Shown here piece after piece: positions 53,901 to 63,350 of a DNA stretch of 64,000 nt. How positions within the stretch are numbered: position 1 is the stretch's first letter; the number at the start of each line of letters is the position of its first letter. The notes beneath the pieces were generated by a model. The model did no database searches and was not told the DNA's origin. It worked only from the letters and a program-made list of their open reading frames with translations. Source of the DNA: Urophycis tenuis (lineage: Eukaryota; Chordata; Actinopteri; Gadiformes; Phycidae); NCBI GenBank assembly GCA_036785325.1, contig JAXIVH010000028.1, positions 3,887,082 through 3,951,081 of the forward strand, in the 5' to 3' direction. Made by a program: the position numbers and the translations under genes.

Positions 53901-54393
53901 AAGTGCTCTCAATATGGTGGAGTGACGCTACTCAAACATCCACGATGCACTGGGATGAACAAGCTTGAAAATTAAATGGAGGCGGTCACTGCGGTGGGTC
54001 GACGTCCGGACGTACAGGGGAAGCCCTCCACCATAACACTTCATACTGCATGTCATGTCAACGTTGTCTTGGTTTGACGATAAGGGCAGGTTGAGTGCTA
54101 ACATCCCAGGAAACACGTCAAAGGACGACACGGTCTCCAGCGAGCTCATATTCACTGCCCACTTCTTCCTGGTGGCTAAACTAGCTAGCTAACAGCTGCT
54201 ATGCATCATTCGCCAAACCCATTCTGGTTGCAGTTGGCGGTCACTTGTTAAAACTCACCGAGTTCAAGAAGACGTTCCAGAGGGACACTTCTGCCGTCAG
54301 CGCAGGGCTGAGAAGAAACGTAAAGAAAAGACAACGAAACCAATGTACCCTAGCGTAGGACATTTTCTTCAGTGCAGGTGTATGCATCCGCAT
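38956..54393 (-). CDS. tmem87a: Transmembrane protein 87A (20 coding exons, 552 aa)
   Basis: TMEM87A is a Golgi seven-TM protein with an N-terminal luminal GOLD-like domain, linked to endosome-to-Golgi retrieval and mechanosensitive currents. Exons: 54393-54259, 53582-53525, 53140-53043, 52753-52637, 52453-52406, 48764-48723, 48151-48037, 47904-47843, 47609-47426, 45226-45133, 44946-44853, 43967-43896, 43675-43567, 41964-41906, 41640-41537, 41340-41264, 40862-40798, 39842-39790, 39200-39170, 38997-38956 (1659 nt, phases consistent). A signal peptide (about 1-34) precedes a luminal domain with N-glycosylation sequons (NTT, NIS, NCS, NQT). Then come TM helices including FFMVMCIVYVLFGALWLFWS, and an acidic tail with AKEPMLNEAFEGMKMR and a MERSKME end. 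KEPML and MERSKME distinguish it from TMEM87B. The ATG at 54393 and an in-frame ATG at 54387 are both possible. One intron is AT-AC. Confidence 0.96.
39030..39126. repeat. 33-bp minisatellite, 3 copies
   Basis: The unit includes GGTGCACCCTGGGTATTGGT and GTGCCCCCGCCC. It is in the last tmem87a intron, starting about 30 bp from the last exon. Confidence 0.85.
39203..39470. repeat. Minisatellite of GAGAGACTGACAGAGAGACA units
   Basis: About 12 units of 18-24 bp alternating GAGTGAGAGACTGACAGAGA. It starts directly at the exon-19 acceptor of tmem87a. Confidence 0.92.
39890..40795. repeat. 34-35 bp minisatellite interrupted by an inserted repeat
   Basis: Units built on GACTAAAGGAGGTTCATACA and GGAACAGTCTGAAGT. 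The array is split by an insertion at about 39938-40203 and ends 3 bp from the exon-17 donor of tmem87a. Confidence 0.9.
39938..40203 (+). mobile_element. Interspersed repeat inserted in the tandem array
   Basis: It begins with TAATAATAATAATAA, then GGCGCCTTTCATGTCACCCA, and continues to GGGAGGGAGTTCCAGAGC, a block common in fish genomes. CTAAA occurs on both sides and may be the target duplication. The family is not certain. Confidence 0.55.
41447..41517 (+). mobile_element. SINE/LINE 3' tail
   Basis: TAAGTCTCTTTGGATGAAAG, then CTGCTAAATG and ATGTAAATGTAA. It is the same tail family as at 19894 and lies in tmem87a intron 15. Confidence 0.65.
42068..42858. repeat. 33-bp minisatellite, about 24 copies
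   Basis: The unit starts ACCATGTGGTGGTCTACAGA and ends GACAGTGTTATTA. The left half is regular; the right half has 4-5 bp insertions and deletions. Confidence 0.96.
42860..43541. repeat. 30-38 bp minisatellite related to the preceding array
   Basis: About 20 units of GTGGTGGTCCACAGAC plus CCACAGTGATCCAGACC. The GTGGTGGTC(C/T)ACAGA part is shared with the 42068-42858 array. It ends 25 bp from the exon-13 donor. Confidence 0.94.
43676..43895 (-). other. tmem87a: U12-type AT-AC intron of tmem87a
   Basis: In the sense strand, exon 12 ends ATGTGGTGG and the intron opens ATATCCTTT, the U12 AT-AC 5' splice-site consensus. It ends CTCCCAC before ATCTTCATC, with the U12 branch motif TCCTTGACT (A at 43690) 14 nt upstream of the junction. 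Using this AT-AC pair restores CVMWW|IFISLSQT, matching the family. No GT-AG choice does this. Confidence 0.93.
44100..44831. repeat. 28-bp minisatellite, about 26 copies
   Basis: The unit is GTGTTGATGCTAGTGTCAGA followed by GTATCAGA. A few copies read ATACTTGTG. It ends about 20 bp from the exon-11 donor of tmem87a. Confidence 0.97.
45240..45312. repeat. AT/CATA-rich simple repeat
   Basis: CACATATACATATATATATC and similar sequence, 14 bp upstream of the tmem87a exon-10 acceptor. Confidence 0.85.
45540..47385. repeat. 49-bp minisatellite with a hairpin in every unit, about 37 copies
   Basis: Each unit carries CCCCTCAACAC, then CTCACCCCCA, then GTGTTGAGGGG, then GAGACGACAGACCTCCT. The first and third blocks are exact reverse complements (11-bp stem, 10-nt loop). 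Copies are almost identical. It fills most of tmem87a intron 9. Confidence 0.97.
48183..48246. repeat. AT-rich palindromic repeat
   Basis: TATATATAAAGTAC and its inverse around AGTATATACTATATACT. It is in tmem87a intron 6. Confidence 0.85.
48365..48720. repeat. 20-bp minisatellite, about 18 copies
   Basis: CCCCGACAGACAGGAAGTGG with variants TCCCG, GGAG and GGCG. It ends at the exon-6 donor of tmem87a (48723). Confidence 0.96.
48804..50441. mobile_element. hAT-like element with CAGTGTTTCCCA termini
   Basis: The left end CAGTGTTTCCCACAGAC and right end, inverted, CAGTGTTTCCCATACAT share the first 12 bases, typical of hAT termini. A 27-bp near-perfect inverted repeat at 48863-48889 and 48913-48939 lies inside the left end. 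No convincing 8-bp duplication is seen and no transposase frame survives. It is in tmem87a intron 5. Confidence 0.65.
50775..52336. mobile_element. TTAA-flanked transposon with THAP-like relic (Kolobok-like)
   Basis: The 19-bp terminal inverted repeats AGAGGAACTGAACTGAAAT and, inverted, AGATGAACTGAACTGAAAT match at 18 positions. Both are immediately flanked by TTAA (50771-50774 and 52337-52340). A short plus-strand frame at 51051-51095 reads SYCIAPGCSNE, like the start of a THAP zinc finger, followed by frame breaks. A minus-strand frame at 51785-52123 (112 codons) has no family I recognise. TTAA duplications plus THAP are features of Kolobok elements; piggyBac-like is the alternative. Confidence 0.7.
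52936..52953. repeat. Poly-G run (18)
   Basis: A homopolymer in tmem87a intron 3. Its length is likely unreliable. Confidence 0.9.
53228..53440 (-). mobile_element. tRNA-derived SINE, minus orientation, near full length
   Basis: Read on the minus strand: A box (CAGCTCAGTGGGTAGAGC), B box (GGTTCGATCCCC), a body with CACATGTCAAAC, and a tail TAAGTCGCTTAGGACAAGTG. It is the same family as the 34545 copy and lies in tmem87a intron 2. Confidence 0.85.
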
Positions 54394-54475
54394 CTGGTCC
54401 ACTTCCGGCGAAGGTTTTTTTTTCTACGCAGGCGTGCCTAAGCCACGCCCCGCGGCCATGATTGGTCCGTCACTT
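54394..54475 (-). promoter_or_regulatory. tmem87a: tmem87a core promoter with CCAAT and GC box
   Basis: In the gene's sense, CCAAT is at 54465-54461 and a GC box (GGGGCGTGG) at 54451-54443, some 50-70 bp upstream of the start codon. No TATA box is seen. Only about 190 bp separate it from the srsf5 polyadenylation signal. Confidence 0.5.
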
Positions 54476-54659
54476 AGATCACAATCAGCAAGTCTGGTTG
54501 GAATACGATGAACAGAGTAATGTTACGTATCTGCAGCAGCGGACATCTTACTTTGGACGGTGAAAGGTGGTTTCCTGGGCTCAATTTGAAGGTTATGGCT
54601 AATTTCAATCACAGAAAAGTGTAGAAAAACAAGAAAGACAGTTTAAAATTGGACCAAAT

Positions 54660-54665
54660 TTTATT
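54660..54665 (-). terminator. srsf5: Probable srsf5 polyadenylation signal
   Basis: AATAAA on the minus strand, about 870 nt past the srsf5 stop and just before the tmem87a promoter. Confidence 0.55.
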
Positions 54666-55464
54666 GAAGTTTTAACAAAACTCAAAATATTTACACAGCT
54701 CTTTGTCACCTTATTAAATGTTATTCAATTTGCATTGAAAGTTATCACTACGGTTGAAATTAGGTATAGTCAAGAGGGACATCACGCAGTGAGTTTGAAA
54801 TGTTGGTTATTCCCTTTGAAAGAAATACCACCCCAAATACAAACAGGATCATTCAACAGTTGAGCTGAGATGCAATGACAACCTTCATTTTCTGAGATTA
54901 ACAAAAGGGCTTCTTTAATGCAGTCAAGAGGTCAACATCTTGCACTTCCACAAAAAACAGACTCCATGACAGACATTAAAACCAGGCCGTTCCTGTAAAA
55001 ACATTTCTAGAGACACAGAAGCGTGGAAAAGCCAAAGGAATCCTCAGCGGGCGCCACAGCAGCGGCGGGCTGCAGAGAGAAGTCAGGTGACCTGAGCCTA
55101 CGCGCGTTACTTCACATAAACAGGGCAGTGAATGTAATAACATAAAAAACATTGATAAGAGGACTGGAGGGGATTAATGGGAAGGCCAAGTCACAGGGTG
55201 ATGTGGTGACTCCCCATGTCCACGCCAGGCTGCCAGGGACACGCCCTCACACACACGGTGTCCTCTAAAAAGACAGACAACCTCAACGCACAAGTGTCCA
55301 AAACAAAAAACTACGCAGCACTCAGCTCCCGCTAACCGTGGAGGGACTTAAAAGACAAAGAAAAGTTCATGAACAAAACGAGGCAACAAAAAGGTGTTAC
55401 TGCAGGACTGTTCAGGAGCATTGAGCCGACAAACTACTAGATGCAAATGACAGGAGGGCGCCAT

Positions 55465-55530
55465 GGGGGGGGGGGGGGGGGGGGGGGGCGGTTCCGTGCA
55501 TCAGTCCGTTAGGCTATGGGGGGGGGGGGG
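55465..55530. repeat. Two G homopolymers (24 and 13), poly-C in srsf5 3' UTR
   Basis: G runs at 55465-55488 and 55518-55530 begin 9 nt after the srsf5 stop codon. In the mRNA they are C13 and C24. Confidence 0.9.
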
Positions 55531-55538
55531 AGCCGGGC

Positions 55539-58500
55539 TCAGTGCCGGCTCTCTGCCGAAGCGGAGCGCGAGCCAGACCGGGACCGGGACGCCTGCTTGA
55601 TCTGGGCCGGCGCCGGGGAGCGGGACCGGGACTTGGAGCGAGACTTGGAGCGAGACTTGGAGCGAGACTTGGAGCGTGAGGGCGAGCGGGACAGGGAGCG
55701 AGCCGCCCCCTTGCCCCCCCGGGAGGACTTGCGCTCTGGGGTGCGGCTGGGGGAGCGCGGGGACCGGCTCCGGGATCGCCGCCGGCTCAAGGAGCGGCTC
55801 TTGGAGCGCGAGTAGCTGCGGGAGCGAGAGCGGCTCTTGCTTTGGCTGCAGGGACACAAGGATCTCGTTAGGGACACACGCAGCTCGTTGGACGTAACAG
55901 ACCCCTCCAACCACACACTGTACACTACTGCATTCTAGCATTTTCTACCCTGGTACTGGATTCCATACTTTCAGGCTCCTACTCTTGTCAACATTGATAC
56001 TAAAGTCGGCGTGAAGTGCAACACATCCACAGACAGACACCAGCTCTATAAAGACCCAACAGAATCTCACCTCCTCCTACGATCCTCGAAGATCTTCAGC
56101 TTGCGTCCATTCAGATCGGTGCCGTCCAGCTTGGAGATGGCGTTCTTCATGTCGCTGCGGGATGCAAACTCAACCACCCTGTGGGGTCACAATGAGGGCA
56201 CAGTGTCAGGGGATACAGTGAGGGCACAGTGTCAGGGGTACAGTGAGGGCACAGTGTCAGGGGTACAGTGAGGCCCCGGTGTCAGGGGTACAGTGAGGGC
56301 ACGGTGTCAGGGGGTACAGTGAGGGCACAGTGTCAGGGGTACAGTGAGGGCACAGTGTCAGGGGTCACAGTGTCACGGGGTACAGTGAGGGCACAGTGTC
56401 AGGGGGTACAGTGAGGGCACAGTGTCAGGGGGTACAGTGAGGGCAGTGTCAGGGGGTAGAGTGAGGGCAGTGTCAGGGGGTACAGTGAGGGCACAGTGTC
56501 AGGGGGTACAGTGAGGGCACAGTGTCAGGGGTACAGTGAGGGCACAGTGTCAGGGGGTAGAGTGAGGGCAGTGTCAGGGGGTACAGTGAAGGCAGTGTCG
56601 GGGGGTCACAGTGAGAGCACGGTGTCAGGGGTCACAGTGAGGGCAGTGTCAGGGGTACAGTGAGGGCAGTCTCAGGGATACAGTGAGGGCAGCGTCAGGG
56701 GTCACAGTGTCAGGGGTACAGTGAGGGCAGCGTCAGGGGTCACAGTGTCAGGGGGTACAGTGAGGGCAGTGTCAGGGGTCACAGTGTCAGGGGTCACAGT
56801 GAGGGCACGGTGTCAGGGGTCAAAGTGTCAGGGGTTACAGTGAGGGCAGTGTCAGGGGTACAGTGAGGGCAGTGTCAGGGGTCACAGTGTCAGGGGTACA
56901 GTGAGGGCAGCGTCAGGGGTCACAGTGTCAGGGGGTACAGTGAGGGCAGTGTCAGGGGGTACAGTGAGGGCAGTGTCAGGGGTCACAGTGTCAGGGGTAC
57001 AGTGAGGGCAGCGTCAGGGGTCACAGTGTCAGGGGTCACAGTGTCAGGGGGTACAGTGAGGGCAGTGTCAGGGGTCACAGTGTCAGGGGTTACAGTGAGG
57101 GCAGTGTCAGGGGTCACAGTGTCAGGGGGTACAGTGAGGGCAGTGTCAGGGGTCACAGTGTCAGGGGTTACAGTGAGGGCAGTGTCAGGGGGTACATTGT
57201 CAGGGGTTACAGTGTCAGGGGGTACAGTGAGGGCAGTGTCAGGGGTCACAGTGTCAGGGGTTACAGTGAGGGCAGTGTCAGGGGGTACAGTGAGGGCAGT
57301 GTCAGGGGGTACAGTGTCAGTGGTTACAGTGAGGGCAGTGTCAGGGGGTACAGTGAGGGCAGTGTCAGTGGTTACAGTGAGGGCAGTGCCAGGGGGTACA
57401 GTGAGGGCAGTGTCAGGGGTCACTGTGTCAGGGGTTACAGTGAGGGCAGTGTCAGGGGTTACAGTGAGGGCAGTGTCAGGGGGTACAGTGTCAGGGGTTA
57501 CAGTGAGGGCAGTGTCAGGGGTCACAGTGTCAGGGGTTACAGTGAGGGCAGTGTCAGGGGGTACATTGTCAGTGGTTACAGTGAGGGCAGTGTCAGGGGG
57601 TACAGTGTCAGGGGGTACAGTGTCAGTGGTTACAGTGAGGGCAGTGTCAGGGGGTACAGTGCCAGGGGGTACAGTGAGGGCAGTGTCAGGGGTCACAGTG
57701 TCAGGGGTTACAGTTAGGGCAGTGTCAGGGGTCACAGTGTCAGGGGTTACAGTGAGGGCAGTGTCAGGGGTCACAGTGTCAGGGGTTACAGTGAGGGCAG
57801 TGTCAGGGGGTACAGTGTCAGTGGTTACAGTGAGGGCAGTGTCAGGGGGTACAGTGAGGGCAGTGTCAGGGGGTACAGTGAGGGCAGTGTCAGGGGTCAC
57901 AGTGAGGGCAGTGTCAGGGGTCACAGTGTCAGGGGGTACAGTGAGGGCAGTGTCAGGGGTCACAGTGTCAGGGGGTACAGTGAGGGCAGTGTCAGGGGGT
58001 CACAGTGTCAGGGGGTACAGTGAGGGCAGTGTCAGGGGTCACAGTGTCAGGGGGTACAGTGAGGGCAGTGTCAGGGGGTACAGTGAGGGCAGTGTCAGGG
58101 GTCACAGTGTCAGGGGGTACAGTGAGGGCAGTGTCAGGGGTCACAGTGTCAGGGGGTACAGTGAGGGCAGTGTCAGGGGTCACAGTGTCAGGGGGTACAG
58201 TGAGGGCAGTGTCAGGGGGTACAGTGAGGGCAGTGTCAGGGGTCACAGTGTCAGGGGGTCAGGGTGTCAGGGGAGCCTGGACCCAGCACCATGCCAGAGT
58301 ACATGCAGCAGGAACAGATGTGCTCCAGATGTTCCCCAAAGGTCACCCCACGTACCCTTCATTTTTGTTGGTTCTGTGTGCATCCACAAAGGTGACTTCA
58401 CCTACTTTCCTCATCAGGTCTTTCAGGTCCTGTTGGAGCAACAAGGGCAGGAAGCCGTTTAAAAAGGGCCAAAACAAGTGGTCTAGTATCACTGAAAGCC

Positions 58501-60873
58501 TCTCCCTGGTGAACATGGCGGGCCACAGTGGGCGCCTGGCTTGTACTCCTCCGTCACCCAATGACATGATGATGGGGACATAAGTCCCAGTAACTGGGTC
58601 CTTACGTTTAAAGTGTGCTTAAAAAAAAATGTTTGGCCAGATAAGGCATGTTGTTCAGTAGTCCAGCGGTCATATCTAGGCACCAGTGCAGTGAATGGAG
58701 ACTAGGTTCTCCACCGATAAAAGGTCAATGTGTACACTTAACGTAGGTCTATATATGTGGGCTGAGTCATTTAAAAAAAGAGGATAGTGTAGAAAAGGCA
58801 TTGAATATATAAAATATATATTTATAAACACACACAACTATTGCTGGGTGGACAATCCTATGGCTAGTCATTTTTTTCTCAATTACAAATCTATCTGTGG
58901 CTAATCAATATGGTTCCAATACAGTACAGTGTATATCATTAACTACTTTTAACTATTGTCCCTCCATCTACAGCCCAGGAAATGTAGCTCCCCTACTGCA
59001 CTACAGTTTTAACAGCCCAACCCCTTAGTAAAAAATAAACCCAATCACATGAGTTTTATGCTACTTACCGTTCCATACCCAGGGGGAGATTAAAGCCTAG
59101 AGCCACCAGTCCACATAGAAAACCAATGGGGAACCAATGCAGTGTTAAGCCCTTGAGAAACGACCGTGGCCTTCACCTGGGAATCCGGCCTCCACAAGCA
59201 AGGACCCACCAGAGAGCAAGGAGGCCGGGGCGGGAGGGGGCCCCACACCCCCACCCAAACTCCATCAGCAACAGAAAAAGACCCAAACGGGATGGGGGTT
59301 ACAGCAGTCGGGGGGGACGGCCAGACCACAGAACCGCCAGACCTCCTTAAGCTACCGAATCCTGCGCTAGACCACTTTCACCCGCTAGGGGGCCCCGCCA
59401 AGACTTAGACCAGCAGCAACTGCGTGTAAGGAGAGGCACCAGATGGACACTATTCAGACAAACAGCCAGGAGAGGGCGCTGTGCACCGCAGCCCTCTGAC
59501 GCCAGGGTGTGCATCATGCAGCTCAGAGGAAACCATACGAGAACAGCTGCTAAGAGAAACATGTGGTACAAAAAGAGCAGCCGTACTAACGGTGCTCCTG
59601 TGAAAGAATGCTCACATTAGAGAACACTGAAGCTACATTTGATTTGTACAGAAATCATACTGAGTCTATTACATTGATACAGTGAGTTAACATGCTAACA
59701 AAGGCTGTTCATTGCATTCAGAAAGTACAGTGTTAGAAGATGAGTCATTATACATGGAAACAAACAGGCCGAGCCCTCACCTGCCAGCTGATACGAGACG
59801 ACAGGTTCTCCACGATGAGTCTGTGGTCTGTGCGCACAGGGGGGCCATACCTGGCCAACAGGAGGGAGGTGTTAGAGATCAGGGTGGGCTGGTGGGTCAC
59901 CTGGGACACCACTGCTACATGCTGATTGGACAGGCCTTATTGGCTACTGTTTACCAAAAGTGTCTTCTGCTCCACTGTTTACTATTGAGTCACCACTGCT
60001 AGATCCATCCTGCCACAGTATTTCTGTTACTTATTGGTGTGCCAACCAAGCGTGAAGAATGACTGCGCGGTCTGTCCCGGTTGCACCACCGGATCAAACT
60101 CCTAAAACACTCAGCGTGTGAAAGGACTAAACCAACAGGGTGAAGATCTCTGGAGGTCTCACAATGGAGACACGGGGGAGGGGGACCTGAAATACTGGTT
60201 CAGCGAGTGAGACTCCCGCGGGGAGACCGATGTGTACCTGGAGCCGCTGCTGCGGGACTGCCGCTGGTTGCTAAACCGCGGGGAGAAGCGGCTGGAGCCT
60301 GGGCCGGCTCCGTCGCCCCGCCCCTTCCTGGACCGGGCCAGCTCGATGGTGACCCTGGGAACGAGATAAGGGAACCAAGTTGAGACTCCGGTGCTCCATT
60401 AAGAGCGTTACGTGTCGTGTCTCCGGTCTCCACGGAGACGTGAACGGTGGTTAGAGTAACGATGGCCACAAGGGGCGGCATTTTTTTTTATGTGTGCGTT
60501 TCTTGAACTTAGCGGTGAATAAATATGGAGTTGCGGGGTTTTCTACACCCACCGTTCACTGCACAGCTCCTTTCCGTTCAGCTCGTACACCGCGTCGTCG
60601 GCGTCTCTGTGGTCGTCAAACTCCTGTGAACATATCACCATGAGTTAAGGCTTCTGCGGTGGTCCAACTCCTGTTAACATCACGATTCGTTCAGTCTTCT
60701 GAGACACGTCCATTGATTCGACCACAGTAAGGAATAAAAACCCGTACCACAAAACCAAATCCGTTCTTCAGGTTGATCTCCCGGATCCGCCCGTAGCCTT
60801 TGAAGAACTTCTCCACGTCCCTCTCTCGGGCATGCGGGCTCAGGCGGCCGATGAACACACGACAGCCGCTCAT
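55539..60873 (-). CDS. srsf5: Serine/arginine-rich splicing factor 5 (7 coding exons, 290 aa)
   Basis: SRSF5 (SRp40) binds exonic enhancers and promotes splice-site recognition in the nucleus. Coding exons: 60873-60748, 60623-60553, 60354-60238, 59850-59781, 58429-58356, 56178-56071, 55845-55539 (873 nt, phases consistent). RRM1 (about 4-72) has RNP2 CRVFIGRL and RNP1 NGFGFVEF. A Gly/Arg/Ser linker follows, then the pseudo-RRM2 (about 107-180) with the SR-family hallmark SWQDLKD. The C-terminus is an RS domain of about 100 residues rich in RS, SK and SP steps. ELNGKELCSERVTIE and the overall length fit SRSF5 better than SRSF4 or SRSF6. Which teleost paralog (5a or 5b) it is cannot be told. 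The intron between coding exons 5 and 6 is filled by a minisatellite. Confidence 0.93.
56182..58262. repeat. Minisatellite of CAGTGTCAGGGGTCA / CAGTGAGGGCAGTGTCAGGG units, about 2.1 kb
   Basis: Two related modules alternate: a 16-17 bp module (GGGGTCACAGTGTCA) and a 22-23 bp module (GGGGTACAGTGAGGGCAGTG). It starts directly at the srsf5 coding-exon-6 acceptor, whose CCCCACAG is itself similar to the module. It yields long spurious ORFs on both strands. Confidence 0.96.
58430..59780 (-). other. srsf5 intron 4, no repeat or gene recognised
   Basis: Apart from A- and T-rich stretches near 58620 and 58790, I see no transposon, tandem array or coding pattern. In other vertebrates this region of SR genes can hold regulated cassette exons, but I cannot pick one out here. 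Confidence 0.4.
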
Positions 60874-61166
60874 GGTGCACTGTCTGCGGGAGAACACACC
60901 GTTTCACCACCGGGTCCACCCGGATCATGAGCTCGGGGCTGGGGGTTCACATCGAGCCCTGCGGTCCCTTGTATTTTTAACTGAGCCGAACCCCCAGCTG
61001 GTATTACTTTTACGACACGCTAAATCGGGTGAGTGGCTAGGCTAGCTGCTAGCTTGTGTAGCTAATGACGAGTTACCCGTGTGTTAACAAATCTATTTGG
61101 GACATTCTGGATAAACATTGGAATCTGTGTTGCTGTCCACTTATAAAACCACAAACTTCTACTCAC

Positions 61167-61330
61167 GTGGGTTCTGTTTGGTGTTCTCTGCGGAGGGTTT
61201 ACTCGGTGAGTCCGGGAGCGATCAGGAGTTCGGCGGCTGAGTCAAAATGGCGACGCGGAGCGAAGTCCTTCGGGGCTGTACAGGAAGAGGAGGGGTTGCC
61301 AGGTTGGGTCACATCCGCTTGTGTTTAACC
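61167..61330 (-). promoter_or_regulatory. srsf5: srsf5 non-coding exon 1 and promoter
   Basis: In the sense strand an untranslated first exon ends ACCCAC/GTGAGT at 61167, and the next exon begins ACAG at 60883, ten bases before the ATG. A YY1-like CGCCATTTTG lies at 61252-61243 in GC-rich sequence, typical of ribosomal/SR-type housekeeping promoters. The start site is inferred at about 61240-61290. Confidence 0.5.
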
Positions 61331-63350
61331 TCTGAATGTTCTCCCGAATGCACGGTGCAGGATATATATACACTTTTTAGATATTTGTAGTGTATAAGTA
61401 GTATATTTATGTTACTTAATTTAAATACAACGGCTAATATAATGCGAAAATTACACAAAAGTGCGGAAATAAGTAGCAACTGTAGTAACCGTATTATCCA
61501 CGTCATATGGTGGCATCATGGCAACCCAGTTGGCCATTAAGCCGCTTTGACACCCAATTTGCATTGAAAGAGAATTGACATTGAAACTTGTGTGGCCTGA
61601 GGGTTAGCTATTATCTTGGGAGTAAAAACGTAGGACACGGTGTTGGGGGAATCGTGAGGTTTGCTGTGTTACACGAAGATAAAATCAGATAATGCATGTC
61701 ATTAATGATACTTTGGGAAGATAAAGTAGAGTAGATAGATAAATGAGTGTCAATGCAGGCTACTGATGGTCTATAAAGTCTCCTTTTACACCATACGAAA
61801 ATAAAGTATTTAATCTAAAAAAGAATGTAATATCAGTAAATAATGTCCTGAAGTTTGAAGAAGTGTGTTACTTGCCTCAACCAGGTCACACAGACAGTAA
61901 AATGTTTCATTGTTATTCGATTTCTCTGAATTTATTCTTATACAGCATACCATTTGAAACTTTCTTGCATTAGGAAAGGAACATACAAGGTTATGGATGT
62001 CACAATACAATTGAGATCAAAATATTTCTCTGGCTGTTTGATGGTCCAAATTTTTTGAACATGGAATACTGTGATCAATCCAGTGAATCCTAATCATCAA
62101 AACCACCAAAGAAAACCTTCTCAAAATAGGACACACAAAGAAATCTTACATGACTTGATGGTGAAAAAATAAATACAGTAAAATAGATGGTTTAGACACA
62201 CATCCATGAACTAAAACGAAGACTTGTTGTCCACCTGTTTGTTCGAATGGCCACAGCCCTTCCTGAGAGGCATTCCGGGGCTACGGATAGCCCAGGAATG
62301 GAGTAAGGTTTCAGGTTGGACAACAAAAACATGTCAATTCAATGAGCCGCATGCTTGGAGAGTTGAAAACGCTGCATCCACAGCTGACGTTAAATCAGGA
62401 ACACAAAACAGCAAAAACAGTTATTCATTCATGTCCTATTTCCATCTCATTGGGACAAATGTAACCGCAGGCCGCAGACCTGGGGGTTAAAGTTCAGCAC
62501 CATATTGTGGAATATGAATTAATCAGTATTGAATCAATATATTAAGAATTACATAACAATTAAAGGTTTCATTTCTTTAAAGGGGGCACTGTTCTTTGTT
62601 CTAAGTAAATAATATACACAGAAATATAACACGCAGAATAATTTCATTTGGAATATCATCATCCATGTACAAGTATGTATGCCTTTATGTCAAATAAACG
62701 TGAAGCCATCAAAGAGGAGATTTGGGTGGAAAAGGTGATTGGATCAGGTCCACCCAGACACTTGGTGTGCACAGCAGTAGACATGTCAGAACTGCATTTC
62801 AAACTCAGGAAGTTAGTAACACAGCTGTTGTTGGAATATAAAGTTCCCTTCATTATAAAAGTTTGGAGTATGAACTACTTTTGAGAACTTTGGGTTCTCT
62901 TTATGGTCTATAGAGCTGCTTCGTTTTACATTGATTTGCTTTGAAATAAAAATACTGTCCACAATCCCCATGAACACGACTGTACTGAACTGGAGCACTT
63001 CCTCCATGAGAGGAACCAGATGAAACCAAAGCGTTTGGGTACATGTTGAGAAATGACTCAACGTTTACATGACCTTCTCCGGTATGACCAGGTCACGACC
63101 GCGACCCTCTGTCTCCATCTTGCTGCTCCTCAGACCTCGCTGGGCATGTCCAAGGCTGAGGGGGGCGGAGTCTTTACTGCATTTCCCATGATCCTCCACT
63201 GCATCTGGTGGCCCTTAAGCTGCTTCTATTCAAGGTTGTTTTTTTTTACTGTCAACCATATTGGCGGTCTGGAAACAGGGACCTTTCAGTCAGTGGCTGA
63301 ACTGCCCGTAAGATTACCGAGTATATCACGGTTGTATCAATTCTGCTTCA
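61331..63350. other. AT-rich stretch, possible 3' UTR of the right-hand gene
   Basis: No coding signature or recognised transposon. A minus-strand AATAAA at about 61930-61935 could end the candidate gene to the right. A plus-strand frame at 63053-63502 is not supported. Confidence 0.35.

Noticed and set aside
55516..55941. Antisense ORFs (RDRDLERD-type and others) over the RS domain
   Set aside because: Mirror frames of the highly repetitive Ser/Arg codons of srsf5; no independent evidence.
56983..58462. 326- and 486-codon ORFs (TALTVTPDT-type and SGVTVRAV-type)
   Set aside because: They are translations of the srsf5 intronic minisatellite.
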